From Candidatus Sumerlaeota bacterium (GTDB lineage Bacteria > Sumerlaeota > Sumerlaeia > UBA8349), in the NCBI GenBank assembly GCA_016931035.1, contig JAFGFN010000203.1:1-32436 (forward strand): a stretch of DNA of 32,436 nt. The letters run 5' to 3'. Position 1 is the first letter of the stretch, and every line of letters begins with the position of its first letter. Below are positions 16,036 to 24,379 of this stretch, in pieces. The notes under the pieces were generated by a model that did not search any database, was not told the origin of the DNA, and saw only the letters and a list, made by a program, of their open reading frames with translations. Position numbers and translations under genes: made by a program.

Positions 16036-17181
16036 TCAGTCCGGGTTTCTACGATACAGCCGCGGGGTCTGGCCCGTCAGTCGCTTGAAGGCGACGCGCA
16101 GCCCGCTGTAGTTTGCAAAACCCGAGGCTGCGGCGACCTGCGGCAACGGCATGTCGGTCTCGGATAGCAGCTCTCTGGCGCGGCGAATTCGAATCCGCAC
16201 GATCTCGGTGTTGGGCGAACGGTGAAGGTGGCGTTCGAAGAGCCGTTCGAGGTAGCGCCGGTTGACTCCCATGTGGCGCAGAACGTCTTCGACCCAGACC
16301 GGGTCGCACGCGTGATTCTCGATGTAGTGGAGCGCTTCGGACAGGTGCGGATCCAATTCGGCCAAGGCGTCGGCCGACCCGCGCTCGACCACCCGCTCGG
16401 GCAACAGGGGAACCAAATCCGGCACGTCGCCGTCGCCTCTCATGATGCGGTCGAGCAACTCCGCGGCCCGGAATCCGAGAGTCTCGAAATCGACGTCGAT
16501 GCTGGCCAGTTCGGGATGCGTATAGGGACAGATGGTTTTCTCGTTGCCGAGACCCAGTACCGCGATCTCCTCCGGCACTTGAATGCCGCCGGCCTCGCAC
16601 GCCTCGATGACGCGAGCCGCCGCGCGGTCGGCGCGCGTCCACACGGCAAGAGGCTTGGGCAACTGGCGCAGCTGCCGTATCAGGGCCAGCCGGCACTGCG
16701 CCCAGGTGTGATTGCGCGGGAGAGTCTCCGGCTGCTGGACGATGGAACAGGAAAGACCCGCCTCGCTCAGGCGCCCCGCAAAACCCTCCAGCTTCTTGTC
16801 GCGGATCGTGTGGCGCCCCTCGTAGGAGTAGGCGAACTGGCGAAACCCCCGTTCGAGAAAGAACTGGGCCGCCATTCTCCCGGCCGCTGCGTCGTCGTAA
16901 ATGACGCTCGGGATTCCCCACCCCACGCACACCTTGGACGTGTTGACGGCCGGAATGCGGGCCCGTCCCAGGGCCAAGACGAACTGGGCGTCGCGAATGA
17001 ACCCGATGGCGCCGTTGCCCTCCCACCGCTTCAGCGCGCGGCGGGAGAAACTCAGAACCTTCTCGCCCATCACGATGCGCCACGCCCGCGATTCGGCGTA
17101 CCGTCCCACCCCCCGAAAGAGATCCACTTCCCGGGCTTTCTCCGGGTCCAGAAAGACGGCCACACGCGGTTCCGTGCCCAT
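16036..17181 (-). CDS. XylR-type AraC transcriptional regulator, pectin module 1
   Basis: This 381-aa regulator has an N-terminal periplasmic-binding-protein-like sensor domain (RVAVFLDPEKAREVDLFRGVGRYA at residues 6-29, then AAQFFLERGFRQFAYSYEG and EIAVLGLGNEKTICPYTHPELASIDVDFETLG). A C-terminal AraC helix-turn-helix domain follows (VEDVLRHMGVNRRYLERLFERHLHRSPNTEIVRIRI, then AAASGFANYSGLRVAFKRLTGQTPRLYR). This is the layout of the XylR family, where a sugar binds the sensor and the AraC domain binds DNA. I start at ATG 17179-17181, preceded by AAGGAA; a longer frame to 17493 looks non-coding. It is divergent from the pectinesterase gene, so a pectin-derived sugar is the likely effector, by inference. 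A close paralogue lies at 22575-23777. Confidence 0.9.
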   Translation of the reverse strand: MGTEPRVAVFLDPEKAREVDLFRGVGRYAESRAWRIVMGEKVLSFSRRALKRWEGNGAIGFIRDAQFVLALGRARIPAVNTSKVCVGWGIPSVIYDDAAAGRMAAQFFLERGFRQFAYSYEGRHTIRDKKLEGFAGRLSEAGLSCSIVQQPETLPRNHTWAQCRLALIRQLRQLPKPLAVWTRADRAAARVIEACEAGGIQVPEEIAVLGLGNEKTICPYTHPELASIDVDFETLGFRAAELLDRIMRGDGDVPDLVPLLPERVVERGSADALAELDPHLSEALHYIENHACDPVWVEDVLRHMGVNRRYLERLFERHLHRSPNTEIVRIRIRRARELLSETDMPLPQVAAASGFANYSGLRVAFKRLTGQTPRLYRRNPD

Positions 17182-17613
17182 GTTCCCGTTCCTTTCCCGC
17201 CCTCTACGCGGGGAGGATTCGGCGCGCCGGATCGAGGGGCGGGCCGCCTCTGAGACTCTACGAGAACCGTCTGTCGTTTTCAAGCTTCTCTGTCGTAAAC
17301 GTTCTGTAGACGACAGGACGGCCTTGGGTGTAGATTCCGCCCGGCGGAGGAAGGCGTCGCAAGGCCTTCCCGGCTCGCATTCAGAGCCGGTCTCGAAGGC
17401 GCCTGAGCGGAAAGGAGGCCGCACGTCGTCTCTCAAGCCGCGGTACAACGGGACCAGCGCCCGGAACCGGTGCGTGGCCCGGTCGAGCCGCACGGCACTT
17501 GCCGGTTCGAGGAAACCGAGTCCGATCTCCCTCCGGGGAGAAATATGTCAATCACAGGAGTTCACTAAACGGCGACGAGTCCGGCGTGGCCAGCCGTCGC
17601 GGGAAGAATTGAG
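17182..17613. promoter_or_regulatory. Divergent control region between regulator and pectinesterase
   Basis: This stretch of about 430 bases separates two divergent genes and should hold both promoters. I cannot assign -10 and -35 boxes with confidence. The clearest signal is a set of three CTGTCGT motifs at 17271-17316, listed separately. Confidence 0.5.
17271..17316. promoter_or_regulatory. Possible operator: repeated CTGTCGT motif
   Basis: CTGTCGT occurs at 17271-17277 and 17290-17296, 19 bases apart, and its exact reverse complement ACGACAG lies at 17310-17316. AraC-type regulators usually bind pairs of such sites spaced about two helical turns apart. The location between regulator and target genes fits. 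Binding is inference. Confidence 0.4.
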
Positions 17614-18489
17614 ATGAAAAGAACGAAGAACCTCAGCCTGATGTCATTCTCTCTGGCAATCCTCGTCCTTTGCGCCGCGAGCGCGTCGGCGACGACCCGC
17701 AATGTGCCCTCGCAGTATTCCACGGTCCAAGCCGCCATCAACGCCGCGGCGAGCGGCGACACGATCCGAATCGCTTCGGGCACCTACAGCGGCGCCTCGA
17801 CGGTTCCATCGGGAAAGAACAACCTCACCATCATCGGCGCAGGCAAGACGAGCACCATCCTGACGACCGGCGCCGGCTCGATCGCGCTGACGATTAGCGG
17901 ACAGTCCACGCTGGTGAAGAATCTCACGCTCAGAAACACGGCCGGCGTGAACGGCGGCCAGAACCCGGCCTGCCGCACCAACGGCAAGTATTGCAGCTTC
18001 AACAACGTCAAGATCACCGGCTATCAAGACACCTTTGCCGTGTGGAACAACTCGATCGTCTACTGCAACGACTACTGCGAGATCGAAGGCAGCGTCGACT
18101 TCATCTACAGCGGCGGTACCGCTTTCTTCGAAGGCTGCAAGATCCGCCAGCTCCGCGCGACGGGCGGGCCTTGCTCCGCGCCGAGCACCCCGACGAGCGT
18201 GCGTGGGCTCATCTTCTGGAAATGCTCGTTCGAGAAGGCCAGCGGCGTGGCGAACGCCAGCACCACCTTGTCTCGCGTTTGGGTGACCGGCGGCGAGGCC
18301 GCTTTCATCAATTGCGGGTTCGGCGCCCACATCAAGCCGGTCGGCTACCAGTCCTGGAACGAAGGCACGACTTCGCGCATCGCCGAGTATCCGTGTCCTT
18401 CGACGCGGGCATCCTGGTGTAAACGCCTGACCTCGACGTCGGGTTACACAAAGAGCAGTATCCTGGGGTCATGGAGCCCCAGGCTGTAA
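17614..18489 (+). CDS. Secreted pectinesterase (carbohydrate esterase family 8)
   Basis: This 291-aa enzyme removes methyl esters from pectin outside the cytoplasm, leaving polygalacturonate for lyases. A signal peptide covers about residues 1-26 (LSLMSFSLAILVLCAASASA). The right-handed beta-helix body carries the family residues: Gln116 (GGQNPACR), GYQDTF with Gln138 and Asp139, VDFIYSGG with Asp162, and Arg221 with Trp223 (LSRVW, in place of LGRPW). So the catalytic set looks complete. At 291 aa it is close to the compact CE8 size. ATG 17614 follows GGGAAG at 17601-17606. It is divergent from a XylR-type regulator and 209 bases upstream of a pectate lyase. Confidence 0.9.
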   Translation: MKRTKNLSLMSFSLAILVLCAASASATTRNVPSQYSTVQAAINAAASGDTIRIASGTYSGASTVPSGKNNLTIIGAGKTSTILTTGAGSIALTISGQSTLVKNLTLRNTAGVNGGQNPACRTNGKYCSFNNVKITGYQDTFAVWNNSIVYCNDYCEIEGSVDFIYSGGTAFFEGCKIRQLRATGGPCSAPSTPTSVRGLIFWKCSFEKASGVANASTTLSRVWVTGGEAAFINCGFGAHIKPVGYQSWNEGTTSRIAEYPCPSTRASWCKRLTSTSGYTKSSILGSWSPRL

Positions 18490-18698
18490 ATGTTTCAGGC
18501 CGCAGCGGGCGGCATCGGGAAAGGAGGGGGCTTTCGAGATTCGCGGGTATAAGTCGGATGTCCGGTCTCGCAGCGCCGATCCGGCGCTGAGAACCGGACG
18601 CACCGGATGCACTTCCTGTTTGGAGAAGCGCGTCCATCCACGTTTGGAACAGAGGGGATGAATCCGGCCCGGAGGCCGGTCATCTGGGGAGAAATCTT

Positions 18699-19631
18699 AT
18701 GAGACAGATATCGAACTTCCATCGTTGTGCGATCGTTCTGGCGGTTCTGGCGGTGAGTCTTCTCGGCGCGTCGGCTTTTGCCGCGATCACCGACGGCTTC
18801 GCCGGCACCGTCACGGGGGGCGACGGCGGGTCGGCCGTGACCGTGACGACGGCGGCCCAGCTCAAGCAGTACGCCGAATCTTCGACCAAGTACATCATCA
18901 CCGTGTCGGGGACGATCGACCTCGGGTCGGGCGGCAAGGTGAAGGTGAAGTCGAGCAAGACGATCAAGGGCGCGAACTCGAGCGCCACGATCAAAGGCTG
19001 TCTGGATCTGGGAAGCGGCGGCGTGCAGCAGGTGATCATTCAAAACCTCAACATCACCAATCCCAGCGGCGACGGGATCACGATTTGGGGCGCGAAACAC
19101 GTCCTGGTCACCAAGTGCAACATCTACGACTGCGGAGACGGGTGTTGCGATATTACCCAACTGTCGGACTACGTCACCGTTCGCTGGTGCAAGTTCTACT
19201 ACAACAGTTCGTCGGCGGCGCACCGGTTCGTGTCGATCTGCGGCAACGTTTCGGGCACGAACTACAACACGACGTACCATCACAACTGGTTCGCCCAGAA
19301 TTGCGATCAGCGAATGCCTTCGGGCAGCTACACCCGTTGCCATCTCTACAACAACTACTTCAGCTGCACGGGCAACAGCTACTGCTCGAACTTCCGCACC
19401 AGCGCCCAAGGCTACGCGGAGAACAATTACTACAACAAGGTCAAGAGCCCGCTCTACAAGGAAGACACCGGCAAGATCTATTCTTCCGGCAACACCTTCT
19501 ATCAGTGCACGGGCATCGCGGGCTACACGGGTAAGGACTCCACGTTCAAGCCCTCCAACTACTACAGCTACAGCCTGACGGCCACGTCGAGCGTCCCGAG
19601 CCAAGTGATGAACGGGGCCGGAAACAAGTAG
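18699..19631 (+). CDS. Secreted pectate lyase, polysaccharide lyase family 1 type
   Basis: This 310-aa protein cleaves polygalacturonate by beta-elimination, with calcium, outside the cell. A signal peptide covers about residues 1-28 (IVLAVLAVSLLGASAFA). The parallel beta-helix shows VQQVIIQNLNITNPSGDGITIWGAKHVLVTKCNIYDC. The Ca-binding strip is near GDGCCDIT (147-152), and the catalytic-arginine strand is YHHNWFAQNCDQRMP with Arg205. It has many cysteines (about eleven in the mature part), so disulfides are likely. ATG 18699 follows GGGGA at 18686-18690. It pairs with the upstream pectinesterase and ends before a strong hairpin at 19668-19719. Confidence 0.9.
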   Translation: MRQISNFHRCAIVLAVLAVSLLGASAFAAITDGFAGTVTGGDGGSAVTVTTAAQLKQYAESSTKYIITVSGTIDLGSGGKVKVKSSKTIKGANSSATIKGCLDLGSGGVQQVIIQNLNITNPSGDGITIWGAKHVLVTKCNIYDCGDGCCDITQLSDYVTVRWCKFYYNSSSAAHRFVSICGNVSGTNYNTTYHHNWFAQNCDQRMPSGSYTRCHLYNNYFSCTGNSYCSNFRTSAQGYAENNYYNKVKSPLYKEDTGKIYSSGNTFYQCTGIAGYTGKDSTFKPSNYYSYSLTATSSVPSQVMNGAGNK

Positions 19632-19667
19632 CACTGTCGTGGAGAAACGAGCAACGTCCGTCGGACG

Positions 19668-19719
19668 AAGAAGGCAGCCCCTCCGGTCCCCTCCCGTGAC
19701 CGGAGGGGTTGCCCTTCTT
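19668..19719 (+). terminator. Strong hairpin terminator after pectate lyase
   Basis: CCCCTCCGGTC at 19678-19688 pairs perfectly with GACCGGAGGGG at 19698-19708 around a nine-base loop. The outer stretch AAGAAGGCAG pairs with the following TTGCCCTTCTT, and a pyrimidine-rich run follows. It separates the lyase from the SUMF1 gene. Confidence 0.7.
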
Positions 19720-19763
19720 CTCGAATCGAGAAACGCGACGGCTCGACAAAACGAGGATGAACG

Positions 19764-20678
19764 ATGAGACTCTCAGCAAACGCAAGCCGCATTCCAACCC
19801 TGGTCGCCTGCGCGCTCTCGGCGCTGGTCTCCTCGTTCTCGTTCGGCGCAAAGGTGTCCGATCTGGGCGATACGACCCGCACGATCACGACCCCCGCCAC
19901 GACGCAAGGGCTGAACTACACAGAAGACCTCGGCGACGGCGTGACGCTCGAGATGGTTTGGATCCCCGGCGGAACCTTCGCAATGGGAAGCCCCGCCGAC
20001 GAGGCGAACCGCGACGCCGACGAGGGCCCGCAGAGCACAACCGCGGTCCAAGGGTTCTGGATGGCGAGATATGAAACCACGAACGCCCAGTTTCGGCGCT
20101 TTCGGCCCAAGCGCGACAGCCTCGATTCCGAGGGGATGTCGCTCGACGGAGGCGACCGGCCCGCCGTCTACGTCAGTTGGGACGACGCCGCGGCGTTCTG
20201 CCAATGGCTGAGCGAACGGTCCGACCGCAAGTACGCGCTCCCCACCGAAGCGCAGTGGGAGTATGCCTGCCGTGCGGGAACAACGACGAGCCGGTTCTGG
20301 GGCGATAGCGAAACGTCGGCGGGTCTCTATGCCAACACGGCCGACAGGACGCTCAAGGGCAGGTGGCCGGATTGGACGACGTCGGACGTCGACGACGGCT
20401 ACGTCGTCACCGCGCCGGTGGGACGATTCCGTCCGAACGCGTTCGGGCTCTACGATATGATCGGAAACGTGGCCGAGCTGTGCCTGAGCACATACCAACC
20501 ATACCCCTATGTCGAGACCGGCGGACGCAACGAACCCGGCGAGCAGACGATCCGCGCGGTGCGCGGCGGATCGTGGCGATCGCACGGGTCGATCTGTCGC
20601 TCCGCCTATCGCGACAAGAACGTCCAGTACCGCCCGCTGCCCGACACCGGCTTCCGGGTCGTGGCGACGGGGCCTTGA
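19764..20678 (+). CDS. Exported SUMF1/formylglycine-generating-enzyme-like domain protein
   Basis: This 304-aa protein has an N-terminal signal sequence (about residues 1-29). A full SUMF1-type fold follows: LEMVWIPGGTFAMGSP, YETTNAQFRRF, AVYVSWDDAAAFCQWLSER, YALPTEAQWEYACRAGT and FGLYDMIGNVAELC. The C-terminal RAVRGGSWRSHGSICRSAYRD ends in FRVVATGP. In true formylglycine-generating enzymes the region RVxxGGSYMCHxSYC supplies two copper-binding cysteines. Here the first is Ser and only the second (near residue 278) is kept, so sulfatase activation is unlikely and a binding or structural role is more plausible. ATG 19764 follows GAGGA at 19753-19757. It lies just after the pectate lyase terminator, and no sulfatase gene is nearby. 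Confidence 0.85.
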   Translation: MRLSANASRIPTLVACALSALVSSFSFGAKVSDLGDTTRTITTPATTQGLNYTEDLGDGVTLEMVWIPGGTFAMGSPADEANRDADEGPQSTTAVQGFWMARYETTNAQFRRFRPKRDSLDSEGMSLDGGDRPAVYVSWDDAAAFCQWLSERSDRKYALPTEAQWEYACRAGTTTSRFWGDSETSAGLYANTADRTLKGRWPDWTTSDVDDGYVVTAPVGRFRPNAFGLYDMIGNVAELCLSTYQPYPYVETGGRNEPGEQTIRAVRGGSWRSHGSICRSAYRDKNVQYRPLPDTGFRVVATGP

Positions 20679-20808
20679 GGCGAGAAGTCGGAAACCGGAG
20701 AATCCTCAGGCACTCCAATTGTGCCGGCGTTGCAGCCAAATCCTCGGCCTTGGGGAAGCGAACGGCTGACAATCCCTTCTCGCTACCCTTTTCTCACGCA
20801 GTCGGAGT

Positions 20809-21636
20809 CTATGTGGTCAGTCTGAAGGAATCCGATCGTCTCGTCATTTCGTCCAGAATGTCCTGGGGCGATGGCGGGACTCCCTCTCGCATGGCATCCT
20901 GAACGTCGCTCCATTCGCTGAAGACGACTTCTGGCTCTCCCATGGAGTACGGCTTGCCGGCGGCAGGACGGTCAAAGGGATAGACCAGCCAGGTCACCTC
21001 GCTGTTCTCTATCGAGGAGGCTCTTCGAAAGGATGGAAGTGAGAGGAAGAACGCCCGATCGACGGCGACAAAGAACCTCTTTCCCCATCGCCGGAAAACC
21101 GGGACTTTGAGATTAAGCTGAGGAACGAGTCTTTTCTGCGCGCTGGATCGGAAGTCGGGTCTTCTCTTTTCCTGTTCGGCCGGCTTGCCGGTGGCAAGAA
21201 ACCCGCGAAAAGCCGAGCGCATGGAAGACCCGGAGACATACACCGACTGGACTTCTATGGCTGCGAAATCGACCAGGGCGCCGGTTTCGTCCTCTCGCCC
21301 GATCAGATAGTCCACCTTCCCGATTCTCTTGCCTTTTTCCCCAGGTACGCGCAGAATACGAACCTCGGGGACTGCCATCAGAGTGGTGCCGGAACCGAAG
21401 GCCAGCTTCCCTGCGTCTCGAAAAAGACGGCGATTCTCGCGAAAACGGTGTGGACAAACGGTTACTAGACCCAAGCCGTCCGAAAGAGAACAAATCCCGA
21501 GAGGATCGGCCAACGAGCCCTTCGAGCATTTCGATATCCGAAAAGGACATGCCCTGTTCTCTCGATCTCTTGCCGCCTGAGCAGTATGGAGATCGGTGGC
21601 ATGTCCGAACACCTCTCCGAAGGAAAGCAGCGGCAT
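20809..21636 (-). CDS. NotI-family Type II restriction endonuclease
   Basis: This 275-aa protein resembles the NotI restriction endonuclease family. The N-terminal part is LLSFGEVFGHATD, then ENRACPFRISKCSKGSLADPLGICS. Four cysteines at positions 30, 37, 49 and 61 fit the iron-binding Cys4 motif known in NotI. A PD-(D/E)xK-type active site is suggested by KVDYLIG (Asp109) and AIEVQSV (Glu128 and Gln130). The enzyme would cut DNA at a site protected by the neighbouring methylase. It is shorter than NotI itself (383 aa). The start ATG (plus CAT at 21634-21636) has AAAGGA upstream on the minus strand. That codon overlaps the methylase start codon on the opposite strand. The recognition site cannot be predicted. 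Confidence 0.75.
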   Translation of the reverse strand: MPLLSFGEVFGHATDLHTAQAARDRENRACPFRISKCSKGSLADPLGICSLSDGLGLVTVCPHRFRENRRLFRDAGKLAFGSGTTLMAVPEVRILRVPGEKGKRIGKVDYLIGREDETGALVDFAAIEVQSVYVSGSSMRSAFRGFLATGKPAEQEKRRPDFRSSAQKRLVPQLNLKVPVFRRWGKRFFVAVDRAFFLSLPSFRRASSIENSEVTWLVYPFDRPAAGKPYSMGEPEVVFSEWSDVQDAMREGVPPSPQDILDEMTRRSDSFRLTT

Positions 21637-21637
21637 G
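21634..21637. promoter_or_regulatory. Overlapping divergent start codons (CATG) of the R-M pair
   Basis: Positions 21634-21637 read CATG. The plus-strand ATG at 21635-21637 starts the methylase, and the minus-strand ATG (21634-21636) starts the endonuclease. Each gene has its own ribosome binding site inside the other gene's coding side, so each promoter must also lie inside the other gene or overlap it. Confidence 0.65.
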
Positions 21638-22504
21638 AGACAGTTGTCCTTTCTTCAGGAGCCGCCTCGTTCCGCAAGGCGGGTTGTGAACGTGGCGAGC
21701 GTACCACAACGCAGCCCCTTCCGCTACCCCGGAGGCAAGACGTGGCTTGTTCCGACATTCCGCGAATGGATGAGATCGCTGGATCGCAGGCCGCGCCTTC
21801 TGGTCGAACCTTTCTGTGGCGGGGGGATCATCGGACTCACTGCACTGATGGAAGGTCTTACGGAAAGAGTCCTTCTCGGAGAAAAGGACCCTGAGGTTTC
21901 GTCCGTATGGCGGGTATTGGTTTCGGGCGACGCCGAGGCTCTCGCGCGCCGGATACTCTCCTACAGTATGACTGAAGAGAACGCCCGGAGAGACCTAGCG
22001 AAGCAACCGGAGAGCGATGTGGACCGAGCCTTTCAGACGATCCTTCGGAATCGGGTCCAACGCGGAGGGATACTCGCACCGGGAGCCAGCTTGATGCGAA
22101 GAGGAGAGAACGGTAGAGGTTTGCTTTCGCGGTGGTACCCGAAGACTCTCGCGGAGAGAATACGCAGCATCGCATCGCATCGCGCCAGACTTGAGTTTCG
22201 CGAAGGCGACGCCTTCGATCCGATTCGCGAGCATATCCATCGGAAGACAACCGCCTTCTTTCTCGATCCCCCTTACACCGCAGGGGGAAAAAGGGCCGGA
22301 CGAAGATTGTATTTCTGCAATCAGGTAAATCACGCCGACCTATTCGCTCTCAGCGCCCGAGCGCAGGGACCCGTGATGCTCACCTACGACGATTCGCCCG
22401 AGGTCCGGAGTCTTGCCCGTCGACACGGCTTCCGTGTCGCGGAAATCCCCATGAAGAACACTCACCACATGGCGATGCTGGAACTCGCGATCACGAAACC
22501 GTAG
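21635..22504 (+). CDS. DNA adenine methyltransferase, D12 (Dam-like) class
   Basis: This 289-aa enzyme transfers a methyl group from SAM to adenine N6 and would protect the host from the paired endonuclease. It has SPFRYPGGK (residues 27-35), the SAM-binding VEPFCGGG (58-64) and the catalytic DPPY (211-214) in FFLDPPYTAGG, in the order of the D12/Dam class. The C-terminal HGFRVAEIPMKNTHHMAM also fits. I start it at ATG 21635, with AAGGAA at 21620-21625, rather than the in-frame GTG at 21596. Its ATG overlaps the endonuclease ATG on the other strand inside one CATG. D12 enzymes are often the modification half of R-M systems. Confidence 0.88.
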   Translation: MRQLSFLQEPPRSARRVVNVASVPQRSPFRYPGGKTWLVPTFREWMRSLDRRPRLLVEPFCGGGIIGLTALMEGLTERVLLGEKDPEVSSVWRVLVSGDAEALARRILSYSMTEENARRDLAKQPESDVDRAFQTILRNRVQRGGILAPGASLMRRGENGRGLLSRWYPKTLAERIRSIASHRARLEFREGDAFDPIREHIHRKTTAFFLDPPYTAGGKRAGRRLYFCNQVNHADLFALSARAQGPVMLTYDDSPEVRSLARRHGFRVAEIPMKNTHHMAMLELAITKP

Positions 22505-22574
22505 GACGCCGTTCAGGCCAAGCCTGTCTTGTGCCTCTGGGACACCCTGATGCGGTCGGGATCGGTCGGCATGT

Positions 22575-23777
22575 TCACGCCCTCGGCGAAGGAGAAACCT
22601 CCGTTCTCTCTGGACGCTCAATTCTCATGGGTGTCTCCCGATTCTGGCTGCGATAGGTCCGGGGCGTCGCGCCCGTTAGGCGTCTAAACGCGTCGCGCAG
22701 GCCGCGGGGTCCGGAGAACCCGCAGGCGACGGCAATCTCGGTCAATGGCAATGCGGTCTCCGCGAGCATCTGTCTGGCGCGCCGCACGCGAACGCGCACG
22801 ATCTCCGTGTTCGGAGAGCGAAGCAGGTGTTGCCTGAAAAGTCGTTCGAGGTTGCGCCGCCCCATTCCCACGTGGCGGGCGACGCCTTCGACCCACACCG
22901 GGTCGCACGCATGGGCCTCGATATAGCTCAGGGCCTCAGCCAGTTGCGGGTCCGACCCGCATATCGTCTCAGCCGATCCCCTTTCGACCAGTCTCCACGG
23001 GGGAAGGACCGGCTCCGCCGGCGGCGGGCCGCCGGCCATGAGTTGTTCGAGTACGCCGGCGGCAATGAAACCGAAGCTCTCGAAATCGAAATCGATGCTG
23101 GTAAGTTCCGGCCGCGTATAGCGGCAGAGCGCCCTCTCGTTCCCCTGGCCGACAACGGCAACGTCTTTCGGCACGGGGAGACCGGCCTCTTCGCAAGCTT
23201 CGAGGACCCGCACGGCGGCCGCGTCGTTGCCTGCCCAGATGGCGACCGGCTTGGGAAGGCGGCGCAGCTGGGAAATCAGCGTCCTCTGGCATTGCGCCCA
23301 GGTGCGATTCCCAAGGCGCGGGTCTTGTTGGCGGATGATGGAACAGGAGTGCCCGGACTCGGCCAGACGGCCGCGGAAACCGCCGTACTTCCCGGCGTAT
23401 CTGTCGAGCACGCCCTCGTGGGTGAACACAAAGCGCTGAAAGCCTCGTTCGAGAAAGAACTGCGCCGCCGTCCGACCCGCGTCTTCGAACGAGGGAAGCA
23501 CGTTCTGGAGACCGAATCGCACGCCCCTCTGGGAGGTGTTGACGGTAGGAATGCGCACCCGTTTCAAAGCCGTAGCTAGGTCGGCGTCGCGCAGAAAACC
23601 GACGACTCCGTGTCCGGGCCAACGGCTCAGAGCCGATCGCGGGCGGCGCTGGACTTCTCCGCCGGTGACAATGCGCCAGTCGCGGGGTTCGGCGAAGCGC
23701 ACGACCCCGTCGAAGAAGTTGCTCTCCTTGGATGCGGCGGGATTGACAAAGACCGCTACGCGAGGCTTCTCGTTCAT
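22575..23777 (-). CDS. XylR-type AraC transcriptional regulator, pectin module 2
   Basis: This 400-aa protein is a paralogue of the 16036-17181 regulator. The same sensor signature is present (RVAVFVNPAASKESNFFDGVVRFAEPRDWRIVTGG, AAQFFLERGFQRFVFTHEG, DVAVVGQGNERALCRYTRPELTSIDFDFESFGF). The AraC domain has VARHVGMGRRNLERLFRQHLLRSPNTEIVRVRV and AVACGFSGPRGLRDAFRRLTGATPRTYR. It has a 19-residue longer C-terminal tail. The start is ATG at 23775-23777. It is divergent from the pectate lyase at 24380, matching the arrangement of module 1, so it probably senses a pectin-derived sugar. The effector and its operator are inference. Confidence 0.9.
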   Translation of the reverse strand: MNEKPRVAVFVNPAASKESNFFDGVVRFAEPRDWRIVTGGEVQRRPRSALSRWPGHGVVGFLRDADLATALKRVRIPTVNTSQRGVRFGLQNVLPSFEDAGRTAAQFFLERGFQRFVFTHEGVLDRYAGKYGGFRGRLAESGHSCSIIRQQDPRLGNRTWAQCQRTLISQLRRLPKPVAIWAGNDAAAVRVLEACEEAGLPVPKDVAVVGQGNERALCRYTRPELTSIDFDFESFGFIAAGVLEQLMAGGPPPAEPVLPPWRLVERGSAETICGSDPQLAEALSYIEAHACDPVWVEGVARHVGMGRRNLERLFRQHLLRSPNTEIVRVRVRRARQMLAETALPLTEIAVACGFSGPRGLRDAFRRLTGATPRTYRSQNRETPMRIERPERTEVSPSPRA

Positions 23778-24379
23778 GCGAAGCCTACCTCTCCTGGCTA
23801 TACCGCACAGCCTGGTTCTGCCGCGCCACGGACGGAAACAAGAAGGACTTCACGCGCCCCTGCGATGCGAACAGCCCGATCTCCGGCCGGTCCGCGACGA
23901 GATCGCTCCCGACAATCGCACGACTGCGGTCCGGTCTGCAATGGCCGTGCGACGGAGGAGCCGACCGTAACGAGATGGTAGCACGAGTATCGGGATGCGC
24001 GCCAGAGGGATGAACGTTCCGGACACGAACCCAGTGCAACCCGCCACATGGGAGACGCCACCGCCGACAGGGGGGAAGAGAGGGGGGAGAAGGAAAAAGA
24101 ACGCCTCGCAACTGGAGCAGAACCATCGCTCCACCGGTGTGAAACCGGTGGGGGCAAGAAACCCGGCGCGAAACACCGTGCTTCAAGATGGCGGATCGCG
24201 CCCACGCGAGCCAGCGCGCGTCTTTCCGGCACCGCTGTTCCGCCGCTTCGCATTTGCGTCTATTTGTCGCGAAAAACGCCTTGAGCCGCAGCGGGAAGGA
24301 AACATAATACACTGCACGACCTGGCGAGTCAGGCAAGGCGACACGCTTGTGTTTTCCGAGCACTGGGGGGAGGTTGGAT
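23778..24379. other. Divergent intergenic region of pectin module 2
   Basis: About 600 bases between the regulator and the pectate lyase. It holds a promoter candidate at 24281-24308 and a small hairpin (8-bp stem, 24131-24138 with 24144-24151). One TTTGTCGCGAAAAACG stretch at 24262-24277 loosely resembles the CTGTCGTAAACG motif in front of module 1. Open frames in this region show no domain. Confidence 0.45.
24281..24308 (+). promoter_or_regulatory. Sigma-70-like promoter for the second pectate lyase
   Basis: TTGAGC at 24281-24286 (4 of 6 consensus) is followed after 16 bases by CATAAT at 24303-24308 (5 of 6). The start would be near 24315, about 65 bases before the ATG. The TGTCG-containing stretch just upstream could serve as the regulator site. 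Confidence 0.5.

Noticed and set aside
19764..20678. Catalytic formylglycine-generating enzyme for sulfatases
   Set aside because: One of the two needed cysteines is replaced by serine, and no sulfatase is encoded nearby.
24131..24151. CCACCGGT/ACCGGTGG hairpin upstream of the second pectate lyase
   Set aside because: It is too short and isolated to call an operator or terminator, and there is no second copy in the window.
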